Below the pieces are notes generated by a model. The model saw only the letters and a list, made by a program, of their open reading frames with translations. It searched no databases and was not told where the DNA came from. Source: DAOUKH01 sp965219875 (GTDB taxonomy: Bacteria > Chloroflexota > Dehalococcoidia > SHYB01). From it: a DNA stretch of 64,000 nt. The position numbers and the translations under genes are program-made. How positions within the stretch are numbered: position 1 is the stretch's first letter; each line of letters starts with the position of its first letter. The stretch covers positions 1,240,001 through 1,304,000 of the forward strand of contig CBDCOW010000001.1 of assembly GCA_965219875.1 (NCBI GenBank). The letters run 5' to 3'. Below are positions 26,771 to 35,094 of the stretch, piece after piece.

Positions 26771-27175
26771 ATGCCGATACCACTAGAGGTTGTTATAGAG
26801 CGCACCCCTCTTTCCCAGCAGGCTGACCGTCGCCGTCTGAGAGCTTGGAAGCGGGTGGTGCAGAATGTTGTAGGAGAGGGGTGGGACGCTGAACCGCCCT
26901 TCGCCGGAGAGGTCATGGTGGGAATCACCTACTACTTCAAAGGAGAGTCTCTGGACGTCGACAACATGCCGAAGCCAATCCTGGACGCACTGAAGGGGCT
27001 GGTCTATGCCGACGATGACCAGATAACCGACCTGGTCTGCCGCAAGAGAGACCGGGACAGAGACCTGCAATTCGAGAACCCGTCACCCGTTCTGTTGGAA
27101 ACGCTTGGACGATCCGAGCAGTTTCTCCACCTCACCGTGACCGAAGCACTGAGCCTGGAGGTGCCGTCTTGGTAA
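26771..27175 (+). CDS. RusA-like Holliday junction resolvase family protein
   Basis: 134 aa. The RusA signature is clear: LDVDNMPKPILDAL gives D62, D64 and N65, followed by ADDDQI with D81-D83, the acidic residues that hold magnesium at the cleavage site. RusA proteins cut four-way DNA junctions and are mostly phage- or element-borne. A TATAGA hexamer lies 2 nt before the ATG and no ribosome site is seen, so a leaderless start is possible. The stop overlaps the next gene by 7 nt. Low GC use and flanking duplications indicate transfer. Confidence 0.8.
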   Translation: MPIPLEVVIERTPLSQQADRRRLRAWKRVVQNVVGEGWDAEPPFAGEVMVGITYYFKGESLDVDNMPKPILDALKGLVYADDDQITDLVCRKRDRDRDLQFENPSPVLLETLGRSEQFLHLTVTEALSLEVPSW

Positions 27176-27852
27176 GAGATGCAACCGATACCGAATACCT
27201 CCTCACGCGCAAGACCGCAGAAGAGTACCGAAGCAAGGGCTACGAGGTCCTGTTGGAAGCGCCCCTGGACTTCATGCCGGGCTTCAGAGCCGATCTGCTT
27301 GTTCGGAAGGGCGATGAGACAAGGGTCGTAGAAGTAAAGTCCAGACCGTCGCTGGCCGCCGACCCCAAGATAGGCGAATTGGCGCGACTCATCGAATCGA
27401 TGCCAGGATGGACCTTCGAGTTGGTCCTGGTGGGTGAACCGGAAAAGGTGGACTCGCCCGAAGGCGCACGCTCATTTGAGATCGACGGGATTCTGCAAAG
27501 GATCGAAGAAGCCGAGAGGTCTCTCCAGGCGGAATTGCCGGAGGCGGCCTTCCTGCTCGCATGGTCGGCTTCTGAAGCCGTCATCAGGGAACTGCTTACG
27601 GCGCAGGGGGTATCTAGCAAGAGCATCACCTCGCCCGGTTACGTCCTCGACCAGGGGATCTACCACGGGGTCATCTCCAGGAACGACTACAACGCTCTGA
27701 CCCGTATGCGAAAGTACAGAAACGCCATCGTCCATGGCTTCGGCACAGACGACTTCAACGGTGAACTGGTAACGGAGCTCATTGCCACCATAAGACGCAT
27801 CATGACGACTCCAACCCTTCACGACGGTTCCAACGGTCCGACGCCTCCCTAA
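27169..27852 (+). CDS. Restriction-endonuclease-like/HEPN-like fusion protein
   Basis: 227 aa. Residues 10-95 look like a PD-(D/E)xK nuclease: RADLLVRKGDETRVVEVKS supplies D42, E55 and K57. Residues 110-215 are helical and contain RKYRNAIVHGF, an R184-x4-H189 motif as found in HEPN ribonucleases. It starts with TTG inside the RusA gene end, so the two are co-translated. The combination suggests a defence or toxin-type effector. No named family is claimed with certainty, and the second domain could instead be an MiaE-like or purely structural helical bundle. Confidence 0.6.
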   Translation: MVRDATDTEYLLTRKTAEEYRSKGYEVLLEAPLDFMPGFRADLLVRKGDETRVVEVKSRPSLAADPKIGELARLIESMPGWTFELVLVGEPEKVDSPEGARSFEIDGILQRIEEAERSLQAELPEAAFLLAWSASEAVIRELLTAQGVSSKSITSPGYVLDQGIYHGVISRNDYNALTRMRKYRNAIVHGFGTDDFNGELVTELIATIRRIMTTPTLHDGSNGPTPP

Positions 27853-27864
27853 AGTCTGCCCTCG

Positions 27865-28039
27865 CTGCACCGAGGCCTACCAGAACGTCACCGCCACCGG
27901 CCACCAGATCCTCGGCGGCGTCGGCTTCTACAAAGAGCTCGATATGCAGCTCTGGTACCGCCGCGCCAAGTCCGCCGAAGCCTTCTTCGGCGACGCCGAA
28001 TACCACCACGAACGCATAGCCCAGCTCATGGGCCTATAA
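27865..28039 (+). pseudogene. Orphan 3' fragment of acyl-CoA dehydrogenase
   Basis: Encodes the last 57 codons of the acyl-CoA dehydrogenase at 25,355, in the same frame as the intact copy (offset 1,551 bp) and ending with TAA. It has no start or upstream coding part; the frame entering it is unrelated. Only one amino-acid difference (Arg to His) separates it from the intact copy, so it is recent or was recently under selection. Confidence 0.85.
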
Positions 28040-28107
28040 TTCTTACGGTGCAGCGGGCGCCGGATCCCGTCCAGAGGGGGCGGAGCCACCAGCGGGGAGG
28101 TTAGACC

Positions 28108-29115
28108 ATGGCGACGAGAGAACTGCGCAACCGTGTTGACGCCCAGTGGGGCCAGCAAGCTTCTTTGTGGGGTCAGGAAAACCACGACCGCGAGCGCAAG
28201 CTGATTTACGACTATCTGGACCAAGATGAAAACATCATGGGGCTGGTGGGCTGCACCTGGGGCCCCGCTTCGGCATTCGAAGAGGACGCCGGATTTGTGG
28301 TGCGGCAGCAACGGTTCAAGGGCGCCGCCGTAGCCACCGACCTCAGCGTCTACTTGGTCGCCCACAAGGGTTTCAGCAAACTCGTGACTCAGATGCCATT
28401 GCCTAGTATCACGGCAGTGGAACACGCCGGCGGAATAGTGACCGTGGCGGGCGACGCTATCCATAGTGGGGTCGGGATGGGACAAGACGACCCTTTCGAA
28501 ATCCGGGATGTTCACGGTGAAATCCTTGGCTGGGGCGCCCGCTTCGCCGAATTGGTGCAGCGGCTCCAAACCGCGCCTCCCTCAGCCGTCACTCCGCCCT
28601 CCGCCGATCAATACCTGGGAATGAGCAAAGCCGAACGCATCGACGCTCAGTGGCAGGACCGTTCGCCAATGCCCGATCTCAAAAAGTACGACAGTGCACG
28701 CAAGGAGCTCCACGATATCCTTGATGACGACGAGGAGATTGAGTACTGGCTGGCCGGCCGCTGGGGTTTGCCCGACGACTTCCGGGTCTCCCTCATGGGT
28801 GGCCTCATGGGTGGCCCTGGGAGGCAGAACACAGGGCACGAGGGTATCGCCGTCGCTACCGACCGCCGCGTCCTTCTGTTGGGGAGTGGTCTGCTTGGCT
28901 CCAAGGAGGTAGAACTGCCCTACGACCGCATCGATGACGTGGGGTACAACGACGGGATGATCTCCTCCGGCGTCGAGTTCCGGGGCAGTACAATCGAACC
29001 CTACAGTTTCTACTTCGACCATAACAACAAGGCCGGCGTCAAAGGCCAGGCCCGGCGTCTTCTCGATTGCGTCCAGCAGCGTCTGGCCGCGCCACCCGCC
29101 GCCGACGCTGATTAG
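28108..29115 (+). CDS. Two-domain bacterial PH-like (YokE-type) protein
   Basis: 335 aa with two related halves. Each begins with a short helical RIDAQW/RVDAQW segment and an ILDDDEEIE or LDQDENIM acidic patch, then a PH-like beta-sandwich: GAAVATDLSVYLVAHKGF in the first and GIAVATDRRVLLLGSGLLG with LPYDRIDDVGY in the second. Such domains sense cell-envelope or stress signals, but function is mostly unknown. No signal peptide or membrane helix is seen. It lies just after the orphan ACAD fragment. Confidence 0.65.
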   Translation: MATRELRNRVDAQWGQQASLWGQENHDRERKLIYDYLDQDENIMGLVGCTWGPASAFEEDAGFVVRQQRFKGAAVATDLSVYLVAHKGFSKLVTQMPLPSITAVEHAGGIVTVAGDAIHSGVGMGQDDPFEIRDVHGEILGWGARFAELVQRLQTAPPSAVTPPSADQYLGMSKAERIDAQWQDRSPMPDLKKYDSARKELHDILDDDEEIEYWLAGRWGLPDDFRVSLMGGLMGGPGRQNTGHEGIAVATDRRVLLLGSGLLGSKEVELPYDRIDDVGYNDGMISSGVEFRGSTIEPYSFYFDHNNKAGVKGQARRLLDCVQQRLAAPPAADAD

Positions 29116-29136
29116 CCCCCCGTCCGGCCCGCGCCG

Positions 29137-29383
29137 ACGCTCCCTCCGACCTTTCCCCCTCTGGGGGAAACTCAAAGAGGGCGCGCGCCGCAGGCGCGCG
29201 GGGAGGGGCGAGGGGTCTTACTTCCTCTCCCAACGGGAGAGGACTGAGGTGAGGGGCCCCGCCACAGCCACCACGGGCCATCGAAGCCCACCAACCCCAC
29301 CATCCGTCATTCCCGCGAAAGCGGGAATCCATCCCCTCCCCGTAGGGGCGCCCCTCGTGGGCGCCCGTTCCCGCAGGGCGCGT
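29137..29383. repeat. Composite palindromic repeat block
   Basis: A gene-free spacer made of recurrent modules: CCCCCTCTGGGGGAAACTCAAAGAGGG, GCGCGCGCCGCAGGCGCGCG, CTCTCCCAACGGGAGAGGACTGAGGTGAGGGGCC, the palindrome ATTCCCGCGAAAGCGGGAAT in CGTC..CCATCC context, and GGGGCGCCCCTCGTGGGCGCCC. Most of the module types seen in the window are present here. Confidence 0.75.
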
Positions 29384-29384
29384 T

Positions 29385-30248
29385 TTACCCGCCCTCCTCC
29401 ATCTCCCGGGTGAAGAACGACGCCGAGCTCGGGTCGGGGTCGTCCCCCTGCGGCATCGAGAAGGGGAACTTCGACGTCGCGCCGCCGTCGACGACCAGCG
29501 TATGCCCCGAAACCCCGCTCGAAAGGTCCGATAGCAGGAAGAGCAGCCCCGACGCGATCTCGGTGGGGTCGAGCGCGCGGCGGATCGGCGTCGTGGCCGC
29601 CGCCTGCTTGTTGCGCGCCTCCTCCGTCGTCGCCGCCATCGTGCGCGGCGTGATCACCGACCCCGGCGCAAGGTTGTTCACCCGGATCCCGTAGCCGCCG
29701 AACTCGACCGCCATCGTCCGCGACAGCGCCATGACCCCGGCCTTGGCCGCGCCATAGGCTCCGTGCAGCGGCGCGCCGCCCCAACCGCTCACCGACGACA
29801 GGCTCGCGATGCTCCCCGCGATCCCCTTCCGCCGCATGTGATTCGCGACCGCCTGAATGATGAGGAACTGGTACTTCAGGTTGCGGCTGAACACGGCGTC
29901 CCATTCCGCCTCGCCGTAGTTGAACAGGTCGTTCCACTCCGAGGCGCTCGTCATGCCGCCGATGATGTTCGCCAGACAGTGGATCTCGCCGAACGCGCGC
30001 TCCGCCTCGGCCACGACCTGGTCCGCGCCGGCTTTCGTCTCGACGTTTGCCACGACCCCGTGCGCTTGGACGCCGAGCTCCCGCACCTGCGCCACGGTCT
30101 CCTCCACCCGAGCGCCGTCGATGTCCACCGCCACGATGTTCGCCCCCGCCTCCGCCAGTGTCTTCGACGTCGCCGTGCCGATGCCGCCCCCGCCCGCGCC
30201 GCACACGATCGCGTTCTTGCCGTCCAGCCGTATCCGTTCCACTACCAT
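29385..30248 (-). CDS. Short-chain dehydrogenase/reductase
   Basis: NAD(P)-dependent SDR, 287 aa. The cofactor loop is CGAGGGGIGTA near residue 17, and catalytic Ser152, Tyr165 and Lys169 lie in LSSVSGWGG and AYGAAKAG. The C-terminal GHTLVVDGG is typical of classical SDRs. The start is the ATG opening MVVERIRLDG. D42 after the second strand suggests NAD preference. It is divergent from the hydroxyacid dehydrogenase across 89 bp. The substrate is unknown. Confidence 0.88.
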   Translation of the reverse strand: MVVERIRLDGKNAIVCGAGGGGIGTATSKTLAEAGANIVAVDIDGARVEETVAQVRELGVQAHGVVANVETKAGADQVVAEAERAFGEIHCLANIIGGMTSASEWNDLFNYGEAEWDAVFSRNLKYQFLIIQAVANHMRRKGIAGSIASLSSVSGWGGAPLHGAYGAAKAGVMALSRTMAVEFGGYGIRVNNLAPGSVITPRTMAATTEEARNKQAAATTPIRRALDPTEIASGLLFLLSDLSSGVSGHTLVVDGGATSKFPFSMPQGDDPDPSSASFFTREMEEGG

Positions 30249-30289
30249 GCCGGGCCTCCCTCTTGTGGGCGCCCGCATTATGCCATTGC

Positions 30290-30295
30290 TATAAT
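30290..30295 (+). promoter_or_regulatory. Candidate -10 element (TATAAT)
   Basis: A perfect TATAAT in the divergent SDR/hydroxyacid dehydrogenase spacer, 42 nt before the dehydrogenase ATG. No good -35 hexamer is at the usual distance, so this is a weak call in a GC-rich genome where such a match is still rare by chance. Confidence 0.35.
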
Positions 30296-30337
30296 CGCGG
30301 CGCAGCCGCCCCATACCGGCTAAAAGCGAGGCAGCCG

Positions 30338-31366
30338 ATGGACAAGGTGAACGTACTGATAGCCCACTACTTCGGACGTCCTGCCGACGCCGGCGCCATC
30401 GCCGCCGTCGACCCCCGCGTCGAGGTCGCCTACGCCCCCTACGTCGATGCCCGCGCCCGCGAGATGATGCGCTCCTACCAGGCCGGCGGCACCATGACGT
30501 TCGAGGGCGACCCCGGCGAGTTCGATCGCCGCATCGGCGAAGCCGAGGTCATCTTGGGCGCCGGCCTCCCCAGGAACCTGCTGGAGCTGGCCCCCAACCT
30601 GAAGTGGGTCCAGGCCTACGGCGCCGGCGTCGACTATCTCGCGGGGACCGGCCTGCTCGAACACGGCGTCGCCCTCACCTCCTCCAGCGGCATCAACGGC
30701 CCGCCCATCGCCGAGTCCTGCCTCATGTTCATGATCATGAACGAGAAGAGTATGGTGAAACGCGTCGAGGCCCAGTCCCGCCGCGAGTGGACGCGCTACG
30801 CCAACGGCCAGCTCACCGGCAAGACCGTCGGCATCGTCGGCCCCGGCAGCATCGGCGGCGGCGTCGCCAAACGCGCCGCCGCCTGCGACATGCGCGTCCT
30901 CGCCGCGCGCCGTACCTACGTCCCCGGCCAGGCCGTTCCCAACGTCGACGAGGTCTTCCCCTCCGACCGCCTCAACGACATGCTCGCCGAGTGCGACTAC
31001 GTCGTCGTCGCCGTCAGCCTCACCGACGAGACCCGCGGCATGATCGGCAAGGCCCAGTTCGACGCCATGAAGCCGGGCGCCTTCTTCATCAACGTCTCGC
31101 GCGGTGCGGTCGTCGACGAGGCGCCGCTCCTCGACGCCCTGAAGAGCGGCCGCCTCGGCGGCGCGGCCCTCGACGTCTTCGCCCAAGAGCCCCTGCCATC
31201 CGACAGCGAGTTCTGGGGCCTCCCCAACGTGATCGTGACTCCCCACAACACCGGCGGCCTCAAGGACCACGCCGACCGCGCCACCCAATTCTTCTGCGAG
31301 AACCTACGCCGCTACCTCGACGGCCACCCCCTCGAAAACCAAGTCGACCCCGTCAAGGGCTACTAG
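30338..31366 (+). CDS. D-isomer-specific 2-hydroxyacid dehydrogenase
   Basis: 342 aa, NAD-dependent dehydrogenase of the phosphoglycerate/glyoxylate reductase superfamily. The Rossmann motif is G168-P-G170-S-I-G173, and catalytic residues are R255 in INVSRGAVVDE, E284 in FAQEP and H303 in TPHNTGG. The start is the ATG after AAGCGAGGCAGCCG. Candidates for the reaction are reduction of glyoxylate, hydroxypyruvate or another 2-keto acid. Confidence 0.88.
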   Translation: MDKVNVLIAHYFGRPADAGAIAAVDPRVEVAYAPYVDARAREMMRSYQAGGTMTFEGDPGEFDRRIGEAEVILGAGLPRNLLELAPNLKWVQAYGAGVDYLAGTGLLEHGVALTSSSGINGPPIAESCLMFMIMNEKSMVKRVEAQSRREWTRYANGQLTGKTVGIVGPGSIGGGVAKRAAACDMRVLAARRTYVPGQAVPNVDEVFPSDRLNDMLAECDYVVVAVSLTDETRGMIGKAQFDAMKPGAFFINVSRGAVVDEAPLLDALKSGRLGGAALDVFAQEPLPSDSEFWGLPNVIVTPHNTGGLKDHADRATQFFCENLRRYLDGHPLENQVDPVKGY

Positions 31367-31460
31367 CCAACGACGGCCCTCCCCACCGACGGCACCCTAA
31401 GTTCCACCACCGTCCGCCCCAGTCGGTAGAGCCCCACTTCCGCCAGAAAGGCAGGGAACT

Positions 31461-32621
31461 ATGGTGTCAGACTCCATATTCCGGGTGAACCAACTCGTCG
31501 TTGAGGGCAAGGATGCTGACGACTTGACCCCGATCACATTCGCCAACCTAGGCTTCTTACGAGAACGGGACCTCCGCCCTTGGATTGAGAACGAGCGCGA
31601 GTTTCTTGGCGAGGATCTGCTCGTCGTCCGGCGCGCCCATACCATCGTGAGGAGGAACAGGCTCCGCCTCGATATTCTGGCTGTGGACCGTGACGGCGCC
31701 CTCGTGGTGATCGAGGTGAAGCTCAGGGACTCCGATGACGATCGCTACTGGAACGTGTTTCTCCACGCCGCGGCCTGCGGCCAGCGCACCGCCGCCGACA
31801 TCATCGCGCTCTACGCCGCGTTCAAGGGAATCGACCGGGAGGAAGCCGCCGCCTGCCTGCAAAAGTACACCGGCTCAATAGACGAGAAAGACCTCAAGAA
31901 GAAGCTCAATCGCCGCCAAAGAGTCGTCCTGGTCTCGCGGTCCTTCCGCAAGCAGGTCACCACAGCAGCCCTTTGGTTGAAGGAACAGGGGATCGATGTC
32001 TCCTGCATTCGCCTGACTCCATATCTGGATGAGCAAACGGGTGCCTGCTACATGAACAGGACGGAGCTCTCCCCGGACTCCGAGAACCTGTTGGTCGATC
32101 TCGCACCGACCGCCGGGGAGCGGGAAAGGAACGCCGCCCGGCTCGAACGTCAACGCGGACAGATCGACGAGTTCTGGAGATTGTTCGTTACCAAGGTCAA
32201 AGACCGGCTTGAACCAGACATCGCGCCTTCCGAGCCGGAGGACATAACCTGGAAGGGGAGCGATGCCCGCTGGTTTAGACTCCAGTACCCGGACAGCCCC
32301 TGGAATGCGTACATCTTTGTGAGGGTGGGGAAGGCGGAAGAGCGGTTTCGCATTACGGCCTTATTGCAGTGGCACGAGCCCAGCGCGCGTGGCGCGGGAA
32401 TGAGCAAGCCCGCCATCGACAAGCTTCGAAGGCTGACCGCTCTGTTCGCCGAGAAGCCTGGATGGAACGCCCGCATGGGGCTCTTCGGCTACTACGAGGC
32501 AGGCAAGACCATCGAAGTAACGCTCGACGAGGGCGCTGAGCGCGCTGCCGAGACGGTGTCCGAGGTCGTAGGCAAGCTGTACCCACGGATGGAACGTCTG
32601 CTGAGTAAGAGGGGGTCGTGA
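31461..32621 (+). CDS. NucS/DUF91-like nuclease-fold protein with DUF4268-like C-terminus (copy 1)
   Basis: 386 aa. The N-terminal domain has a PD-(D/E)xK core: RLRLDILAVDRDGALVVIEVK gives D71, E85 and K87. A middle helical part (CLQKYTGSIDEKDLKKKL) and strand RQRVVLVSRSF follow, then a C-terminal domain like those fused to nuclease folds (GYYEAGKTIEVTLDEGAE). Its stop overlaps the ATG of a paralog, so both are co-translated. A DNA-repair or defence role is likely from the fold but unproven. GC use is lower than in neighbouring metabolic genes. Confidence 0.65.
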   Translation: MVSDSIFRVNQLVVEGKDADDLTPITFANLGFLRERDLRPWIENEREFLGEDLLVVRRAHTIVRRNRLRLDILAVDRDGALVVIEVKLRDSDDDRYWNVFLHAAACGQRTAADIIALYAAFKGIDREEAAACLQKYTGSIDEKDLKKKLNRRQRVVLVSRSFRKQVTTAALWLKEQGIDVSCIRLTPYLDEQTGACYMNRTELSPDSENLLVDLAPTAGERERNAARLERQRGQIDEFWRLFVTKVKDRLEPDIAPSEPEDITWKGSDARWFRLQYPDSPWNAYIFVRVGKAEERFRITALLQWHEPSARGAGMSKPAIDKLRRLTALFAEKPGWNARMGLFGYYEAGKTIEVTLDEGAERAAETVSEVVGKLYPRMERLLSKRGS

Positions 32622-33844
32622 TGACGAGCCGCATGTTTCGGGTGCTTCGTGATAAGAGAAGAGTTAGGCCTGAGGACAAGAGCGTTTCGGAATTAACGGA
32701 GATCACGTTTAAAGAGCATAAGTTTTACGAAGTAACAGACCTGCACCCCTGGCTAGCATACGAACCCAAATTGCTCGGTGAGAACTTGCTCGTCGTGGCG
32801 TCTACTCCCCATGAGCACAACCCCGTGCCCGGCGGTGAGCTTTCTACGGATATCTTGGCCGTGGACCGCGACGGAGCGCTCGTCGTGGTCGAGGTGAAGC
32901 TCGACTGGTCCGGCGGCGCTGTCTACTGGCAGGCGGCACGCTATGCCGCTGCCTACTGGAAGTACAGCGCCGACCAGATCATCGACATCTACACTGAGTT
33001 CAACCTGTATAGCGAGTTCAACAAAGTTGACCGGGCGGAAGCGATTCAACGTCTGAAGGAACACACAGGTGCGAATGATGAGGAAGAGCTCAAGGAAAAG
33101 CTCAACCACCGCCAGAAGATCGTCTTGGTAGCGAGGAGTTTTGAGAAGGAAGACACGGAATCGGCGCGCTGGCTGAAGAACCATGGGATCGACATATCCT
33201 TCCTCAAACTGACTCCGTACCTGGACGAAAAGACGGAGGAGTACTACGTAAGCGGCGCAGAGTACGTTAGGAATCCTGAGACAGAGAAGTTGACGGTCGA
33301 TCTACTCCAACCGCGAAGGGAGCGGCTGGTCATCACCGACGTGGACGACTCTAGCTGGGTCACTAGGTTTGCGCGCTCGGTCGCTGGCAAGGTGAAAGAA
33401 CAACTCGACCAAGAGTTGTGGCACCCCGAGACGAGCAAATCGGCCCGAAAGCAGGGCGACTTTCGTTGGTTCGGCGTTTGGCGGACGGAAAGCCCTTGGT
33501 ACGGCTTCTACATCTTTGTGAGACCGCCTGAAGACGACCGTGACCTGTCTGATTTGATGCGCGTCACGCTCTTGTTCCAGTTCTCCGGAGCACTCGCCAA
33601 ACAGGAGAGAATTTCTGGGACAGCCATCGAGGAACTTCGTGGAGTGACCGCCGAGTCTGCGGCGCAGCCGGATTGGGGCGGCCGCACAATGGCGGGTTAC
33701 TACGAAGCCGGCAAGACCGTGCACGTGGCCCTCGACGAACCCGGCGCCGAGCTAGCCGCCCAGACGCTCGCCGAGGTAATCCAGGAAATGTACCCGCGCA
33801 TCAAGCGGGTGCTGGACAAGCACGCCTCTGTCAGCGAAACCTAG
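32621..33844 (+). CDS. NucS/DUF91-like nuclease-fold protein (copy 2, paralog of the preceding gene)
   Basis: 407 aa. Same domain order as the preceding gene: STDILAVDRDGALVVVEVK (D77, E91, K93), then LKEHTGANDEEELKEKL, RQKIVLVARSFEKE, LTPYLDEKTEEYY and a C-terminal GYYEAGKTVHVALDEPGAE. The two share a recognisable but much diverged sequence over the whole length. The ATG overlaps the upstream stop (TGATG); a GTG one codon earlier is an alternative. The pair may form a heterodimer. Confidence 0.65.
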   Translation: MTSRMFRVLRDKRRVRPEDKSVSELTEITFKEHKFYEVTDLHPWLAYEPKLLGENLLVVASTPHEHNPVPGGELSTDILAVDRDGALVVVEVKLDWSGGAVYWQAARYAAAYWKYSADQIIDIYTEFNLYSEFNKVDRAEAIQRLKEHTGANDEEELKEKLNHRQKIVLVARSFEKEDTESARWLKNHGIDISFLKLTPYLDEKTEEYYVSGAEYVRNPETEKLTVDLLQPRRERLVITDVDDSSWVTRFARSVAGKVKEQLDQELWHPETSKSARKQGDFRWFGVWRTESPWYGFYIFVRPPEDDRDLSDLMRVTLLFQFSGALAKQERISGTAIEELRGVTAESAAQPDWGGRTMAGYYEAGKTVHVALDEPGAELAAQTLAEVIQEMYPRIKRVLDKHASVSET

Positions 33845-33869
33845 CGCTCATCCCCAGGAGCGGGACTTC

Positions 33870-34253
33870 CTACTCCTCCGGGTCGTGGCTCTGGTACGCC
33901 GGATTGGCCGGATAGTCCTCCGGCTTTCCCGTGTCGCCGGTTTGGATGACGAAGTCCCGCCGGTCTCGGTAGAGCCGGGCGCGGTTCAGGACATAGTCGA
34001 CTCCAGGCTGTAGATCGTCCCAGTGCGTCATCAGCCAGTACTTGTAGTCCTCGATGAACAGGTAGGTGTTGTTCATGCGAAAGAAGCGGCAGGCTACGCC
34101 CTCCCCGGCCCGGAACCGGTCGCAGACGGCTTCCAGCAGCTCCTGCTGCTGGTCCTTCTCGCTGAGCACGTACTCGTGGGGCCACGTGTCTCGGAAGGTG
34201 ACCGCCTCCCGCCAAGGAGCACGGTCGATCAGCTCCTTCAGTGTCGGCGCCAT
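33870..34253 (-). CDS. Hypothetical protein
   Basis: 127 aa, not recognised. An acidic-aromatic protein with LKELIDRAPWREAVTFRDTWPHEYV, EKDQQQELLEAVCDRF and NNTYLFIEDYKYWLMTHW. The start is the ATG opening MAPTLKEL; a longer open frame upstream reads through Arg-rich sequence and is unlikely. It lies convergent to the nuclease-like pair with 25 bp between stops. A stand-alone accessory protein; no function assigned. Confidence 0.55.
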   Translation of the reverse strand: MAPTLKELIDRAPWREAVTFRDTWPHEYVLSEKDQQQELLEAVCDRFRAGEGVACRFFRMNNTYLFIEDYKYWLMTHWDDLQPGVDYVLNRARLYRDRRDFVIQTGDTGKPEDYPANPAYQSHDPEE

Positions 34254-34356
34254 GCTCTCTACTCCGGAATCGATAGCTAAGGTGTCAATCTGATTCCAAG
34301 CGGCTGGCTGAAAGAAGAGCGATGTCCGCGCCCCTTCCCGCCGACCCGCCAGCGCC

Positions 34357-35070
34357 CTAGACGCGCGCCCGGCCGTCCCCGCGCGCGGCGGCGAGCTCCT
34401 GGAGCAGCAGCAGGCCCTTCTTCGTGTCCGACGCAACGCGCGCCTTGTCGGAGTGGTCGATGCGGTACTTGAAGAGCCAGTAGGTGAACTCGTTGAGCTC
34501 CGCGATGGTCATCGAGTCGGGGACGGGGACCTCGCGCGACTCGGCGTACGCCCGCAAGAGGTCGTGCCGGGGCTTGCCGTAGATGCGCTGGTGAGCCAGG
34601 TCGTCGAGCTTCGAATCGTCCGTCTTCCCCATGCCGTAGCGCGACTTGCGGATCTCGCGCTCGACGGCGAGTAGGATCGCCTCCTCGACGCGCACGCCGT
34701 ACCAGAAGTTTGTCGCCGCGCTGTGCTTCACCGCGCCGAAGGCTGTCCGCAAGTCCTCGTCGCTGACGGGGCGCGGCGTCTCGCCCTGAAAGAGGAAGCG
34801 GTCGCGCTCCGCCGGCGGCAGACAGTCGTAGGCGGTGAGGACGATCCGCTCGGCGAGCAGGCGCCAGTCGAACGCCTCGCCCGCCACCAGGTAGCGGTAC
34901 TCCCGCCCGTCCACTGACTCCTCCGCCAGCGTCCACTCCGCGATGGTGTCGAGGAGCGCGTCGGTCCAGTCGCGGCCCGCCTTCACCGACTCCCGAAAGC
35001 GGCGCAGCGCCTCCTCCGTCCCGTTCTCCAGGACGTCGGCGGGCGGGCTAGCTGTCTCCGTCTGCGGCAT
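34357..35070 (-). CDS. Hypothetical protein
   Basis: 237 aa, not recognised. Largely helical, with REYRYLVAGEAFDWRLLAER, TNFWYGVRVEEAILLAVERE and a C-terminal EFTYWLFKYRIDHSDKARV. Codon use matches the GC-rich metabolic genes and the frame is clean over its whole length, which argues for a real gene. It is followed on the same strand by another unknown gene after 103 bp. Confidence 0.6.
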   Translation of the reverse strand: MPQTETASPPADVLENGTEEALRRFRESVKAGRDWTDALLDTIAEWTLAEESVDGREYRYLVAGEAFDWRLLAERIVLTAYDCLPPAERDRFLFQGETPRPVSDEDLRTAFGAVKHSAATNFWYGVRVEEAILLAVEREIRKSRYGMGKTDDSKLDDLAHQRIYGKPRHDLLRAYAESREVPVPDSMTIAELNEFTYWLFKYRIDHSDKARVASDTKKGLLLLQELAAARGDGRARV

Positions 35071-35094
35071 ACCGCGCTAGTCTACCCGCGAGCC

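Larger units (their letters stand above)
26314..28039 (+). mobile_element. Putative integrated cargo flanked by 175-bp direct repeats of the ACAD 3' end
   Basis: Bases 26,314-26,488 and 27,865-28,039 are direct repeats, 168 of 175 identical, with no gaps and both ending in a stop codon (TAG versus TAA). Six of the seven differences are silent in the dehydrogenase frame. Between them lie a repeat block, a RusA-like gene and a nuclease-HEPN gene, of visibly lower GC than the surroundings. This is the pattern left by an element that inserts in a gene end and restores it. No integrase or transposase is seen, so the mechanism is inferred, and an unequal recombination event is the alternative. Confidence 0.6.

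Noticed and set aside
26644..26826. A 60-codon plus-strand frame in the repeat block before the RusA gene
   Set aside because: Composed of repeat modules and overlapping the RusA start in another frame; no ribosome site or conserved sequence.
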